DNA of 40,284 bases from Deltaproteobacteria bacterium (GTDB lineage Bacteria > Desulfobacterota > Syntrophobacteria > Syntrophobacterales > Thermodesulforhabdaceae): assembly GCA_019309115.1 (NCBI GenBank), contig JAFDGW010000023.1, positions 1 to 40,284 on the forward strand. Reading direction: 5' to 3'. A program made the translations under genes and the position numbers. Shown in pieces: positions 27,023-35,678 of this stretch. The notes under the pieces are model-generated. The model saw only the letters and a list, made by a program, of their open reading frames with translations, did no database searches and was not told where the DNA came from. Position 1 is the first letter of the stretch, and every line of letters begins with the position of its first letter.

Positions 27023-28313
27023 CGTTAAAAACCCTTTCAAAGATAGTATTCACATGTCGTGTGTAATAAGAAAGGTCGAATAGCTCATCCAGTTCGTGAG
27101 TGCTCAAATAACGGGTAATGTCCGGATCGCTGGCCAGTCGATCTCTCAGCGTACCACCTTCTTGCCAAACCTTCATGGCGTTTCTCTGAACTATTCTGTA
27201 AGCGTCTTCCCGAGTAAGGCCCTTCTTTGTAAGGGAAAGCATAACCCGCTGTGAAAAGAAAAGCCCACCAGTGATGTTCAGGTTTCTTTCCATGTTTTCA
27301 GGGTAAATGGTGAGTTTTTCCAGAATTGATGTCAGGCGATTGAGCATGTAGTTGAGAAGGGTGGTGCTGTCAGGAGCAATTATGCGTTCAACGGACGAGT
27401 GAGATATATCGCGTTCGTGCCAGAGAGCCACGTTTTCCATTGCGGCAATTGCGTTTGCGCGAAGCACCCTAGCAAGCCCCGACAGGTTTTCACAACCTAT
27501 GGGATTTCTTTTGTGGGGCATTGCCGATGAGCCTTTTTGTCCCGGAGCAAAGAATTCTTCTGCTTCCCTTACTTCCGTGCGCTGAAGGTGTCGAATTTCC
27601 ACGGCTATTTTTTCCACGGTGCACCCAATGACGGCGAGAGTGGTAAAATATTCAGCATGGCGGTCCCTCTGGACTATCTGAGTGCTTATGGGATCTGGTT
27701 CCAACCCAAGCTTTTTGCATACTGCTGTTTCAATTTCAGGATCGATGTTTGCGTAAGTACCAACAGCTCCGGAAATCTTGCCTACGCGAACGGTTTCTCT
27801 TGCTCTGTTCAGTCGCTGGCGGTTTCGTTTCATTTCCTCGTACCAGAGGGCAAACTTCAGGCCCAGGGTAACCGGTTCGGCGTGAACACCATGAGAACGG
27901 CCGATCATAACCTGATCCTTCCATCGAAAAGCTTGGTTTTTCAGTACGCTCATGAGGCGATCTATGTCTGCCAGCAGAATGTCAGAAGCTTCTACGAGAA
28001 GGAGGGCAAAGGCGGTATCTAGAACATCTGATGAAGTGAGTCCTTCGTGAATGAATCGTGATGACGGGCCTACGTACTCTGCTACGTTTGTAAGAAAGGC
28101 GATCACGTCGTGTTTAGTTTCCATCTCGATTTCGTCAATTCGGCCGACGTCAAAGTTTGCCTTTTCATGGATGTTTTTCCAATCTTCTTCTGGGATTTCT
28201 CCCCTTTCTGCCCTCACTTCACATACAGCCAGTTCCACTTCCAGCCATTTTCTGTACTTGTTTTCCAGGCTCCACAACTGTGCCATCTCTGGCCTTGTGT
28301 ACCTCGAAATCAT
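27009..28313 (-). CDS. purB: adenylosuccinate lyase
   Basis: A 434-aa enzyme that releases fumarate from SAICAR and adenylosuccinate in purine synthesis. The lyase signature is clear (GQKGSSAMPHKRNPIGCENL, near residue 260). N-terminal MISRYTRPEMAQLW and HEGLTSSDVLDTA are typical. Length is normal. The ATG at 28313 has GGAG upstream. It is followed by the creatininase gene with a 14-base overlap and preceded by ktrA with an 11-base gap, so cotranscription is likely. Confidence 0.97.
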   Translation of the reverse strand: MISRYTRPEMAQLWSLENKYRKWLEVELAVCEVRAERGEIPEEDWKNIHEKANFDVGRIDEIEMETKHDVIAFLTNVAEYVGPSSRFIHEGLTSSDVLDTAFALLLVEASDILLADIDRLMSVLKNQAFRWKDQVMIGRSHGVHAEPVTLGLKFALWYEEMKRNRQRLNRARETVRVGKISGAVGTYANIDPEIETAVCKKLGLEPDPISTQIVQRDRHAEYFTTLAVIGCTVEKIAVEIRHLQRTEVREAEEFFAPGQKGSSAMPHKRNPIGCENLSGLARVLRANAIAAMENVALWHERDISHSSVERIIAPDSTTLLNYMLNRLTSILEKLTIYPENMERNLNITGGLFFSQRVMLSLTKKGLTREDAYRIVQRNAMKVWQEGGTLRDRLASDPDITRYLSTHELDELFDLSYYTRHVNTIFERVFNDAVD

Positions 28314-28324
28314 TTGCGTCTCCT

Positions 28325-28993
28325 TCAGTCTTTGATGTCTCCTTCGAGATTCTCCATACCCTTGTGAGAACCCAGCAGAATCAGGGCATCTCCGGGGCGG
28401 ATTTGATACGATGCTTTGGGGATAAATTGAAGTGTTTTCGAGCGAGGGCTCCTTATCGCGATGACCTGAATACCGTATTTGTTTATAAGATCGAGGTCTC
28501 TGAGGGTTCTTTCGTAGAATGATTCAGGGGCAGATATTTCAAAAATCGCATAATCTTCTTGGAAGGGCAGGTAATCAAGCATGTTGGGATTGTGTATTCT
28601 TCTGGCAAGACCCTGGGCGACGTCTCTTTCGGGAAATATTATATGGTGCGCCCCAACCTTTTGTAGTATCTTCCCATGCTCTTCACTCAGGGCTTTGGCA
28701 TATATCTTTTTTACCCCGATTTCTCGCAGATTGAAGGTACTCAAAATACTCGCCAGCATGTTAGTGCCAATTGCAACAACGGCAATATCCACGTCCTGAA
28801 TGCCAAGGGACTCTAGAACTTCCCTGTCTCTTGCGTCGGCGACAACGGCTTCACTTATTTCGTGACGAACACGCTGTACAGCTTCCTTGTTAATGTCAAG
28901 CCCTATTACTTCATGCCCTCTGCTGTACAAGTCTCTACCAAGGTAATAACCGAAGTTTCCCAATCCAATAATGGCTATCTGTGCCGTTCTCAT
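28325..28993 (-). CDS. ktrA: K+ uptake regulatory subunit, TrkA/KtrA family
   Basis: A 222-aa cytoplasmic gating protein. It has one RCK_N domain with nucleotide loop GLGNFG (11-16) and VIGLDINKEA, and a C-terminal RCK_C/TrkA-C domain (~140-215, QIRPGDALILLGSHKGM). A single copy of each domain and the short length fit KtrA rather than the double-length TrkA. It binds ATP/ADP or NAD(H) and gates the KtrB channel-like transporter. It sits 5 bases after ktrB. Confidence 0.93.
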   Translation of the reverse strand: MRTAQIAIIGLGNFGYYLGRDLYSRGHEVIGLDINKEAVQRVRHEISEAVVADARDREVLESLGIQDVDIAVVAIGTNMLASILSTFNLREIGVKKIYAKALSEEHGKILQKVGAHHIIFPERDVAQGLARRIHNPNMLDYLPFQEDYAIFEISAPESFYERTLRDLDLINKYGIQVIAIRSPRSKTLQFIPKASYQIRPGDALILLGSHKGMENLEGDIKD

Positions 28994-28998
28994 GCTTC

Positions 28999-30387
28999 TT
29001 AACCTACCATTATTTTTTCTTCCGCATACTTGTACTGAGCCCTGGTCGGTGAAGGCCTAATCGCCATGGCCATGGTCAAAGGACCCAGCCTACCTACAAA
29101 CATGAGCATTGTGACTACTAGTTTACCCCAGGTAGAAAGAGTGGGAGTAACGCCCATACTCAGGCCAACGGTACCAAAAGCCGATATAGCCTCAAACAAG
29201 TATTTTATAAAAAGACCCTGCGTTTCAGAGTATGGCTTATAGCCCAGTTCGGCTACGAGCAAAAGGGCCGTTCCGGAAACTATAACGATTGTTGCCAACA
29301 CGAAAACGGCCATGGCTTTGCCAACTGATTCTTCATCAATGGTGCGCTTAAAAAGGGAAGGGGCTTCCAGTCCGCGCAGGCGACACCATCCCAATGCTAC
29401 CAGGGTGGTGAAAGTTGTGGTTTTTATTCCTCCCCCGGTCGATCCGGGAGATGCGCCTATAAACATGAGTATCATTGTACCGAACAGGGTGATATTGTTC
29501 ATGGACGAAAAATCCAGGGTGTTGAATCCGGCTGTTCGCGTCGTGGTGGATTGAAAAATGGCAGCTAAAAATCTTTCATAAAGACTGAAACCTTTCATGG
29601 TTACATTCCATTCGCTGAGAACAAACAGAAGTGTTCCCGTAAGAAGCAAAATAGAAGTGGTGAAGATGACCGCACGGGTATGAAGGGACAGGCCGTTCCA
29701 GAGTCGGCGAAGGTTACGATGCATTTTGGTGGACGAGTATAATTCGTGCAGTACTAGGAAGCCAAGGCCACCCGTAATTATGAGGGTGCACATGGTAAAG
29801 ACAACGATGGTATCGCTTCGAAATCCTGTAATGGACTCGGAGAACAAACTAAAGCCGGCATTACAGAACGCGCTGACGGAATGGAAAATAGCTTGGTATA
29901 GCGCCGTTCCCCAAGATGGCGAAACCTTTTTAAATCGCGTAAAGAGCAAAAGTGCTCCGGCGGCCTCTATTGTCAAAGTGAAGAAAATGATGCGACGCAG
30001 TAATGACAGGAAATCGGAACGAGGACTGTAAGTGAAGGTATCCTGAAGGATAAAGCGAGAACGGAAAGATATGCTTCTTCCTAAAAGTAATAGGAGTCCT
30101 GTTGAGAAGGTCATTATTCCAAGACCGCCAAGCTGAATCAGCACCAGGATGACAATCTGGCCTGAAAGGGTTAATTCCTTTCCTATGTTCATTACCGAAA
30201 GACCTGTAACACAAGCGGCGGACGTTGCCATGAATAGGGCATCAATAAATGACATATGCAAATGACTGTTGTGGGCTTCCCGCAAAGGGAGTATCATTAG
30301 CATTGCAGTTCCTACAGCTATAAGCGTTGCAAAACTCAGGATGGGAATTAACCAGGGTGAAAGGGCGTGTCTATGGTTCGGTCCCAT
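28999..30387 (-). CDS. ktrB: K+ (or Na+-coupled K+) transporter, TrkH/KtrB family
   Basis: A 462-aa membrane protein with about ten hydrophobic segments, organised as four M1-P-M2 units. The four selectivity-filter motifs are CVTGLS, FCNAGFS, RTAGFN and GTVGLS. Partner of the downstream ktrA. The ATG at 30387 has GGAGG 13 bases upstream. K+ uptake would serve osmotic adjustment and turgor. Length fits KtrB/TrkH. Confidence 0.94.
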   Translation of the reverse strand: MGPNHRHALSPWLIPILSFATLIAVGTAMLMILPLREAHNSHLHMSFIDALFMATSAACVTGLSVMNIGKELTLSGQIVILVLIQLGGLGIMTFSTGLLLLLGRSISFRSRFILQDTFTYSPRSDFLSLLRRIIFFTLTIEAAGALLLFTRFKKVSPSWGTALYQAIFHSVSAFCNAGFSLFSESITGFRSDTIVVFTMCTLIITGGLGFLVLHELYSSTKMHRNLRRLWNGLSLHTRAVIFTTSILLLTGTLLFVLSEWNVTMKGFSLYERFLAAIFQSTTTRTAGFNTLDFSSMNNITLFGTMILMFIGASPGSTGGGIKTTTFTTLVALGWCRLRGLEAPSLFKRTIDEESVGKAMAVFVLATIVIVSGTALLLVAELGYKPYSETQGLFIKYLFEAISAFGTVGLSMGVTPTLSTWGKLVVTMLMFVGRLGPLTMAMAIRPSPTRAQYKYAEEKIMVG

Positions 30388-30587
30388 CTTTGCTTTGACG
30401 CCTCCTTAATTGGTGCGCTTCATATAACCCCCTTTTGGAGCAAAGGGCAATATTGGTTTGTACCTGCTTGGCCGTGCCAAAATAATAAGGCATGCGGCGC
30501 GCGCTTTTTATTGCATACGCGTGTGGGCAGGTAATCGAAGGTTGTTAGTATTTGCGAGCAAATGGTGAAATTCCGGGAGATGAAAGG

Positions 30588-31112
30588 ATGGAAACTTTTC
30601 TGGTAGCATTGGACGGGACCCCAGCTTCCACCAGGGTTGTGCACTATGTTGGAAAAATTGTAGCTTCGCTAGAGAAAACCAAAATTTTCTTATTCCATGT
30701 GCTTCCCGTAGTTTCTCCGAATTTATTAACCGAAGAGGAGGTGAAACGAGTTCAGGAGGTACATGAACAAGATGATTTTGAACATCTTTCAGGGTTTTTT
30801 TGGTCTAAGGAGGCCGAAGAAAAAATGAATCAGACTTTTGAAAATGCCATGAACATACTTGTAGAATATGGGGTGCCACCGGAGAGTATCCACAAGGTGT
30901 TCGCTGTCGAATCTGACTCTATCGCTAACCTGATTTTGGCTCATGCTAAAAGGTTGAAGTGTTCAACCGTTGTGGTGGGGCGCAGAGGACTCGGCCGTGT
31001 TAAAGAAATTCTTCTCGGTAGCACTTCGTCTTCGGTTATACGTAATGCTAAGGGATATACCATATGGGTCGTCGATACCCCCCAGGAAGACACGTCACAG
31101 GGAGGAAAATGA
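30588..31112 (+). CDS. universal stress protein (UspA family)
   Basis: A 174-aa single-domain protein. The ATP-binding type signature is present: VVVGRRGLGRVKEILLGSTSSSVIRNAK (G-x2-G-x9-G-S/T). The start is the ATG at 30588 with GGAG 8 bases upstream. Upstream TTG (30552) is unlikely. The 200-base gap before it, shared with the divergent ktrB, holds GC-rich imperfect palindromes (for example TACCTGC paired with GCAGGTA, roughly 30461 and 30527) but no feature I can name. It is probably cotranscribed with the reductase gene that follows. Confidence 0.92.
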   Translation: METFLVALDGTPASTRVVHYVGKIVASLEKTKIFLFHVLPVVSPNLLTEEEVKRVQEVHEQDDFEHLSGFFWSKEAEEKMNQTFENAMNILVEYGVPPESIHKVFAVESDSIANLILAHAKRLKCSTVVVGRRGLGRVKEILLGSTSSSVIRNAKGYTIWVVDTPQEDTSQGGK

Positions 31113-31984
31113 TGAAGAAATTGCTGGCCCTCATTTGCTCACCTAGAAAGCCCTCTAACTCAGAACTTTTCGCGAAAGCGGTGGCAAAAGAGTTGGGCTC
31201 TGATTGGAATCTTGAATTGGTTCGTTTGGTGGAGTGGAAGATTTTTCCTTGCAGAGCCTGCTACAAGTGTTTGTTCAATTCATGCCCCCAAAAGGACGAC
31301 ATGTCCGCCCTGCTGGAACATATCGCAAACGCGGACGCCCTGATAATTGCTGCTCCAACATATTTTCTCGGCCCAAACGCCAGGTTGAAAACCTTTCTGG
31401 ACAGGGGCCTTATGTTTTATTCCCTCTTGGATAAGCTCTGGGGAAAACCAATGCTCGGGGTGGTAACGGCTGGCATAAAGGGAATGGAAGGTTATTCGAA
31501 GCTGGTGTTGGACGGCGCAATAAAGATTATGGGAGGGCGATTACTTGGTACCGTTGTCGTGTTTGGAGCCTTCCCCGGTGAAGCCGTGATGGGTGTGGAA
31601 AATAGAGAAAAGATAAGGAAAGCTGCTGAGGCTTTGATATCTAATAGGCCCATTGAAGAAGAGAGCGAAATACGCTGTCCGGTGTGCGGGGGCGATTCTT
31701 TCCGATTTGGTTCAAATGGTTTTGTGAAGTGCCTGAGATGCAGCAACGAGGGCAATTGGAGTATTGAAAATGGACGCTTGCGTATGGATATTGCGGTTGG
31801 TGAACACCGGCTGTTCCTGTCGTATGAGGAAGCTCAGAAACATGCAGATTGGTTGCGAGGCATGAAAGAACGATTTCTGGAAGTGCGTCATCAATTGAAA
31901 CCCGTAATACAAGAATTCGCAGGAGTGGGGCAGACTATCGTTCCACCTTCTAAAACAGAGGAATCAAGAGAAGTCAGCGAATGA
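31112..31984 (+). CDS. flavodoxin-fold NAD(P)H/FMN reductase with C-terminal zinc ribbon
   Basis: A 290-aa protein. Residues 1-~170 are a flavodoxin-like FMN reductase domain: SPRKPSNSE (10-18), cysteines C47, C50, C53 and C58, then APTYFLGPNARLKTFLDR (81-98). Residues 186-215 form a zinc ribbon (C189, C192, C207, C210). Related flavoproteins carry out two-electron transfers to quinones, metals or iron-sulfur proteins; substrate unknown. The ATG at 31112 follows GGAGG and touches the stop of the stress-protein gene; the ATG at 31109 overlaps it as ATGA. The 3' end overlaps the convergent gene by 11 bases. Confidence 0.85.
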   Translation: MKKLLALICSPRKPSNSELFAKAVAKELGSDWNLELVRLVEWKIFPCRACYKCLFNSCPQKDDMSALLEHIANADALIIAAPTYFLGPNARLKTFLDRGLMFYSLLDKLWGKPMLGVVTAGIKGMEGYSKLVLDGAIKIMGGRLLGTVVVFGAFPGEAVMGVENREKIRKAAEALISNRPIEEESEIRCPVCGGDSFRFGSNGFVKCLRCSNEGNWSIENGRLRMDIAVGEHRLFLSYEEAQKHADWLRGMKERFLEVRHQLKPVIQEFAGVGQTIVPPSKTEESREVSE

Positions 31985-32693
31985 TGCCCTTAATCTGATT
32001 TCCGTATTGTTGATATATTCGCTGGGCCAGGTCGTCCAGACGGTGTTCTATATACTTAGGCGCCGGTAGCTTTGCAGGTTCAGGAAGCTTCCATGATTCA
32101 AACTGAACGGGCTTGAAATATAACTTCTTATCAATTGACATAAGTTCTTCGGGGGAAAAATTCTCCCCCAATATTTTTTTTCGTTCCAACCCGCAAACGT
32201 CCATACTTTTGAGAAAACGGATAATGGTCAATACGTCATAATTATTATGAAATTGCTTTATGTTTATGTTTACGGCGTCACACTCCTTGCGGAATTCTTC
32301 GTAGCCAGATCGGTATTCGTCCATGCGGTTTACAAGTCTTTTGTACGCCTCAAAGAACAACTTTTTAAATTTACCCTTATTGGTAAGTGCAGTCACTTTG
32401 ATGAACCTGACGTCATGTTGAAACTCACGGGTTAAACAATCGAACCAGTAAGATCCAAGCTGTATTCCTACCATTTCCGCCCAATCATTGCGGAACGAAT
32501 CGTCGATAAGCAAATATCCCATGCGAGTAAATCGCTTTCCGGCTTTACGAGCTTTCTTGAGAGTTAAGCGGGCCATTTCTTCAAGCTCTTCAAGCTGGAG
32601 GTCTATAAGGCGACGTTCATGCAGGTAATTTTCTATTACTTCTTCCTGTACCTGCTGTGTTAGGGAGGCAATAAGATCGTCTTCTAAGGGCAT
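31974..32693 (-). CDS. hypothetical protein, 239 aa, paired with an ATPase
   Basis: I recognise no family. The protein is soluble and charged, with an N-terminal helical segment (residues 1-55: a long heptad-like stretch LQLEELEEMARLTLKKARKAG) and no signal peptide. The start ATG 32693 has a good Shine-Dalgarno (GAGG). It lies 12 bases after a RecA/KaiC-like ATPase gene on the same strand, so the two probably form a two-gene operon and may act together. A regulatory or adaptor role is a guess. Confidence 0.8.
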   Translation of the reverse strand: MPLEDDLIASLTQQVQEEVIENYLHERRLIDLQLEELEEMARLTLKKARKAGKRFTRMGYLLIDDSFRNDWAEMVGIQLGSYWFDCLTREFQHDVRFIKVTALTNKGKFKKLFFEAYKRLVNRMDEYRSGYEEFRKECDAVNINIKQFHNNYDVLTIIRFLKSMDVCGLERKKILGENFSPEELMSIDKKLYFKPVQFESWKLPEPAKLPAPKYIEHRLDDLAQRIYQQYGNQIKGIIR

Positions 32694-32705
32694 TGGTAAA
32701 CCTCT

Positions 32706-33404
32706 TTACTGGCATGGTACAAAAACTTGAGGTTTAAGTATAACCTCTTTTCCTTCCGGATTATAGACTTTTCTGTCTTTTGCTACCCGGAGTGAGATGT
32801 TTCCTTCAGGGGTTGGAGCAAGAATGACTATCACGTCGAGTAATTCTTCAAAATTGTTGCATGGGTGGGGAATTTTCTTCGGATTTTCTTCTTCTAGGTG
32901 CCTATGTGTTCGAGCCGACGCCCACATGGGTATTTCCTGATCGTTTAGCAATTTCTTCATATTCGAAAAAAAAGTTTTATCATAGCGTTCGAAATCCAAA
33001 CCGTCCAAGACCACAAGAGATGGTTTGAACCTAGCCTGCCCGGACACATTTTCAAGGGTTTCGGCCAACTTTTGAAGCGAAAAGCTGTTGTGAAGGAATG
33101 AAACTATAAACCTTTGAGGTTCTATAGATTTTACGAGGCCTTTGAGTACTGTGGTGGAAGTGAGGTTGCCGTGTACCCTCAAAAGTTCTTCATACCACGT
33201 CCTTATTTTATCAGGGGGCTCATCTATGCATACATGAAGGATTTTTCCACCACTCGATATTTCCTCAAGTGCAATGAGAGTGAGGAAAGCGGTTTTCCCA
33301 ACCCCGGCCCGAGATACAATCACACCGATTTCCCCTCCCATCAGCTTGGCATCCAGTAAATCAAAGACGCCGCTCTTTACTTCCGGTAAGTTCGATGTTT
33401 CCAT
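32706..33404 (-). CDS. RecA/KaiC-like P-loop ATPase
   Basis: A 232-aa single P-loop domain. Walker A is SRAGVGKTA (31-39), the second acidic turn is HVCIDEPPDKI (57-67) and Walker B is LVVLDG (130-135). This resembles short KaiC/RecA-fold ATPases of uncertain role, with no DNA-binding tail visible. ATG 33404 has GGAGG upstream. The neighbouring 239-aa gene is probably its functional partner. A 7-base inverted repeat (33427-33469) lies upstream. No hint of a phage or transposon. Confidence 0.82.
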   Translation of the reverse strand: METSNLPEVKSGVFDLLDAKLMGGEIGVIVSRAGVGKTAFLTLIALEEISSGGKILHVCIDEPPDKIRTWYEELLRVHGNLTSTTVLKGLVKSIEPQRFIVSFLHNSFSLQKLAETLENVSGQARFKPSLVVLDGLDFERYDKTFFSNMKKLLNDQEIPMWASARTHRHLEEENPKKIPHPCNNFEELLDVIVILAPTPEGNISLRVAKDRKVYNPEGKEVILKPQVFVPCQ

Positions 33405-33426
33405 TTGAAATCCTCCCTTTGCTAAA

Positions 33427-33469
33427 TTCGCTTGTGTTTCTACATATCACACCGATTACGAAAAGCGAA
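33427..33469. repeat. inverted repeat between the ATPase gene and fusA
   Basis: TTCGCTT (33427-33433) is matched exactly by AAGCGAA (33463-33469). Nested inside it GTGT (33434-33437) pairs with ACAC (33449-33452). It lies in the 102-base gap before the ATPase gene and after the fusA stop. No T run follows on either strand, so a terminator is unlikely; an operator or leader hairpin is possible. Confidence 0.35.
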
Positions 33470-33506
33470 ATACTACCAATGCTCCCCGCTCGCTTAAAAG
33501 CTCAAA

Positions 33507-35576
33507 TTAGGGAGAGTTTTTCCGACGCTCTTTGATGATTTCCTCGGCAATATTTGTGGGAACAGGGCTGTAGCGTAGAAATTCCATGGTGAATTCTCCC
33601 TTACCCTGCGTAGCAGACCTCAGCACCGTGGCATATCCAAACATCTCCGCCAGCGGGACTTCCGCTTCAACGGTTGTGTAGGTACCGTCTTCAGAAGTGC
33701 TAATGATAGCTCCTCGCCTCTGGGTCAGGGTTCCCAATACAGCGCCCTGAAACTCGGAAGGTGCCTCCACCACAACCTTCATTACCGGTTCCAGCAGAAT
33801 GGGTTTTGCCTTCAAGTAAATTGATCTGAAAGCACCAATCGCTGCCTGTTTAAAGGCAAGATCTGATGAATCCACCGGGTGATATGCACCATCTTCCAAA
33901 ACCACCTTTACACCCACTATGGGACAACCAGCCAAGGTGCCTTTGGACAGACATGCTCGGAAACCGGCATCGCAGGAAGGTATGAATTCCTTAGGGATCA
34001 CTCCGCCTGTCAGACGGCTTTCGAATTCATACTCCCCTTCCTCCAGTGGCTCAATGTAACCTGCTACCCTGCCGTATTGACCGGCCCCTCCGGTTTGTTT
34101 TTTGTGAGTATAATCAAAATAAGCTCGCTTCGTTATGGTTTCCCGATAGGCCACCTGAGGCGGACTGGTTTCGAGGTCTATTCCGTATTCACGTCTCATC
34201 CTTTCAAGGTAAACCTCAAGGTGCAACTCTCCCATGCCGGATATAATAGTATCGCCGGTTTCTTCGTCGACGTAAGCGCGAAAAGTGGGATCTTCTTTTA
34301 CAAAGCGATTAAGAGCTTTGCTGATTTTGGTGTGTCCTTCTTTGCTTTTTGGCTTTATCGCAAGAGAGATGACCGGAGCCGGCACATACATTGAAGCCAT
34401 TGAATAGCGCACCTGCCCGTCCGTGAAGGTATCACCGGATACGCAATCAATCCCAAAGAGTACCACAATTTCTCCGGCTGATGCTTCTTCGATTTCTTCC
34501 ATATCACTTGCGTGCATTCTGCCCAATCGTCCTACCTTGGCCTTTTGACCTGTTCGCATGTTCACTAAGGTGCTACCCTTTCGCACCTTGCCCTGATATA
34601 TCCTGAAATATGTCAACTGTCCGTAAGGACTTACTTCCAGTTTGAAGGCATACATAACAAGAGGTTTGTCATCATCAGGCACAAGTTCCACCGGTGCTTC
34701 GTCCCGGTTCAAATCGAATGCCTGAACAGACACATCAAGAGGACTCGGAAGGTAGTGCACGATTCCGTCTATCAGCGGCTGAATTCCTCTGTTCTTGTAA
34801 GCTGAACCTACAAAAACCGGCGTTAGTTTGAGAGATAACACTCCGCGGCGGATGGCGTCGTGAATCAAGGCTTCCTCTACTCGCTCTTCTAGGATGGCTT
34901 CGGTCAATTCGTCGGAAAAGAGAGAAGCCGCATCTAGGAGTTCGTCGCGCTTCATTATGGCTTCTTCCATATATTCAGGTGGAATTTCACGCTCCACTAC
35001 TTCTTCTCCCAGAGGGCCTTCAAAGGTGTACGCTTTCATCTTAATGAGGTCTATAACCCCCTGAAAATTCCTTTCCAGGCCCAACGGAAGCTGCACAAAA
35101 ACAGCATTAGGATCAAGTTTTTCCCTCATCTGGTTCAGGACTCTGTCGGGGTTTGCACCGATACGGTCGCACTTGTTTATAAAGGCTATGCGGGGAATAC
35201 CATATCGTTTCATCTGACGATCAACGGTTATAGACTGGGATTGAACCCCCCCAACAGCGCAAAGAATTAGCACACCACCGTCTAAGACTCTTAGAGCCCT
35301 TTCCACTTCTATGGTGAAATCTACGTGACCCGGAGTATCTATTATGTTGATCTCGTGGCCTTTCCAGAAACAGTATGTGGCAGCAGACTGAATGGTTATG
35401 CCTCGTTCTTTTTCCAGCTCCATAAAATCCATTGTCGGACCACGGCCGTCTTTTACGTCGTGGACGGTGTGAATTCGTCTTGTGTAATACAGGATACGTT
35501 CCGTAAGTGTGGTTTTTCCAGAGTCAATATGAGCACTTATACCGATATTTCTTATCTTTTCTCTTGATGCTTTCAT
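33507..35576 (-). CDS. fusA: elongation factor G (spd-type EF-G)
   Basis: A 689-aa GTPase that moves tRNAs and mRNA on the ribosome. G motifs: AHIDSGKTT (15-23), DTPGH (80-84) and NKCD (134-137). Domains II-V follow in the usual order (for example [14 protein letters not shown]). The P-loop Ser in place of the usual Ala (DAGKTT), together with the insertion [20 protein letters not shown], fits the spdEFG1/mitochondrial EFG1-like class of spirochaetes, planctomycetes and deltaproteobacteria. This is not the str-operon EF-G; no rpsL, rpsG or tuf is adjacent. ATG at 35576; the Shine-Dalgarno AAAGGGGG is ~11 bases upstream. Confidence 0.95.
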   Translation of the reverse strand: MKASREKIRNIGISAHIDSGKTTLTERILYYTRRIHTVHDVKDGRGPTMDFMELEKERGITIQSAATYCFWKGHEINIIDTPGHVDFTIEVERALRVLDGGVLILCAVGGVQSQSITVDRQMKRYGIPRIAFINKCDRIGANPDRVLNQMREKLDPNAVFVQLPLGLERNFQGVIDLIKMKAYTFEGPLGEEVVEREIPPEYMEEAIMKRDELLDAASLFSDELTEAILEERVEEALIHDAIRRGVLSLKLTPVFVGSAYKNRGIQPLIDGIVHYLPSPLDVSVQAFDLNRDEAPVELVPDDDKPLVMYAFKLEVSPYGQLTYFRIYQGKVRKGSTLVNMRTGQKAKVGRLGRMHASDMEEIEEASAGEIVVLFGIDCVSGDTFTDGQVRYSMASMYVPAPVISLAIKPKSKEGHTKISKALNRFVKEDPTFRAYVDEETGDTIISGMGELHLEVYLERMRREYGIDLETSPPQVAYRETITKRAYFDYTHKKQTGGAGQYGRVAGYIEPLEEGEYEFESRLTGGVIPKEFIPSCDAGFRACLSKGTLAGCPIVGVKVVLEDGAYHPVDSSDLAFKQAAIGAFRSIYLKAKPILLEPVMKVVVEAPSEFQGAVLGTLTQRRGAIISTSEDGTYTTVEAEVPLAEMFGYATVLRSATQGKGEFTMEFLRYSPVPTNIAEEIIKERRKNSP

Positions 35577-35678
35577 AATCGTTCAATCCCCCTTTACCTG
35601 TTTCATGTGTGAAAAACGGTCGGGACATATAACAGGGGCAGAAGCGAAAGTGAAGGGAAAATGCAGGGTGATGTGGTT

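Noticed and set aside
30388-30587. Riboswitch for K+ transport (for example ydaO type) in the ktrB/usp gap
   Set aside because: Only imperfect palindromes such as TACCTGC/GCAGGTA are present; conserved riboswitch core elements were not recognised.
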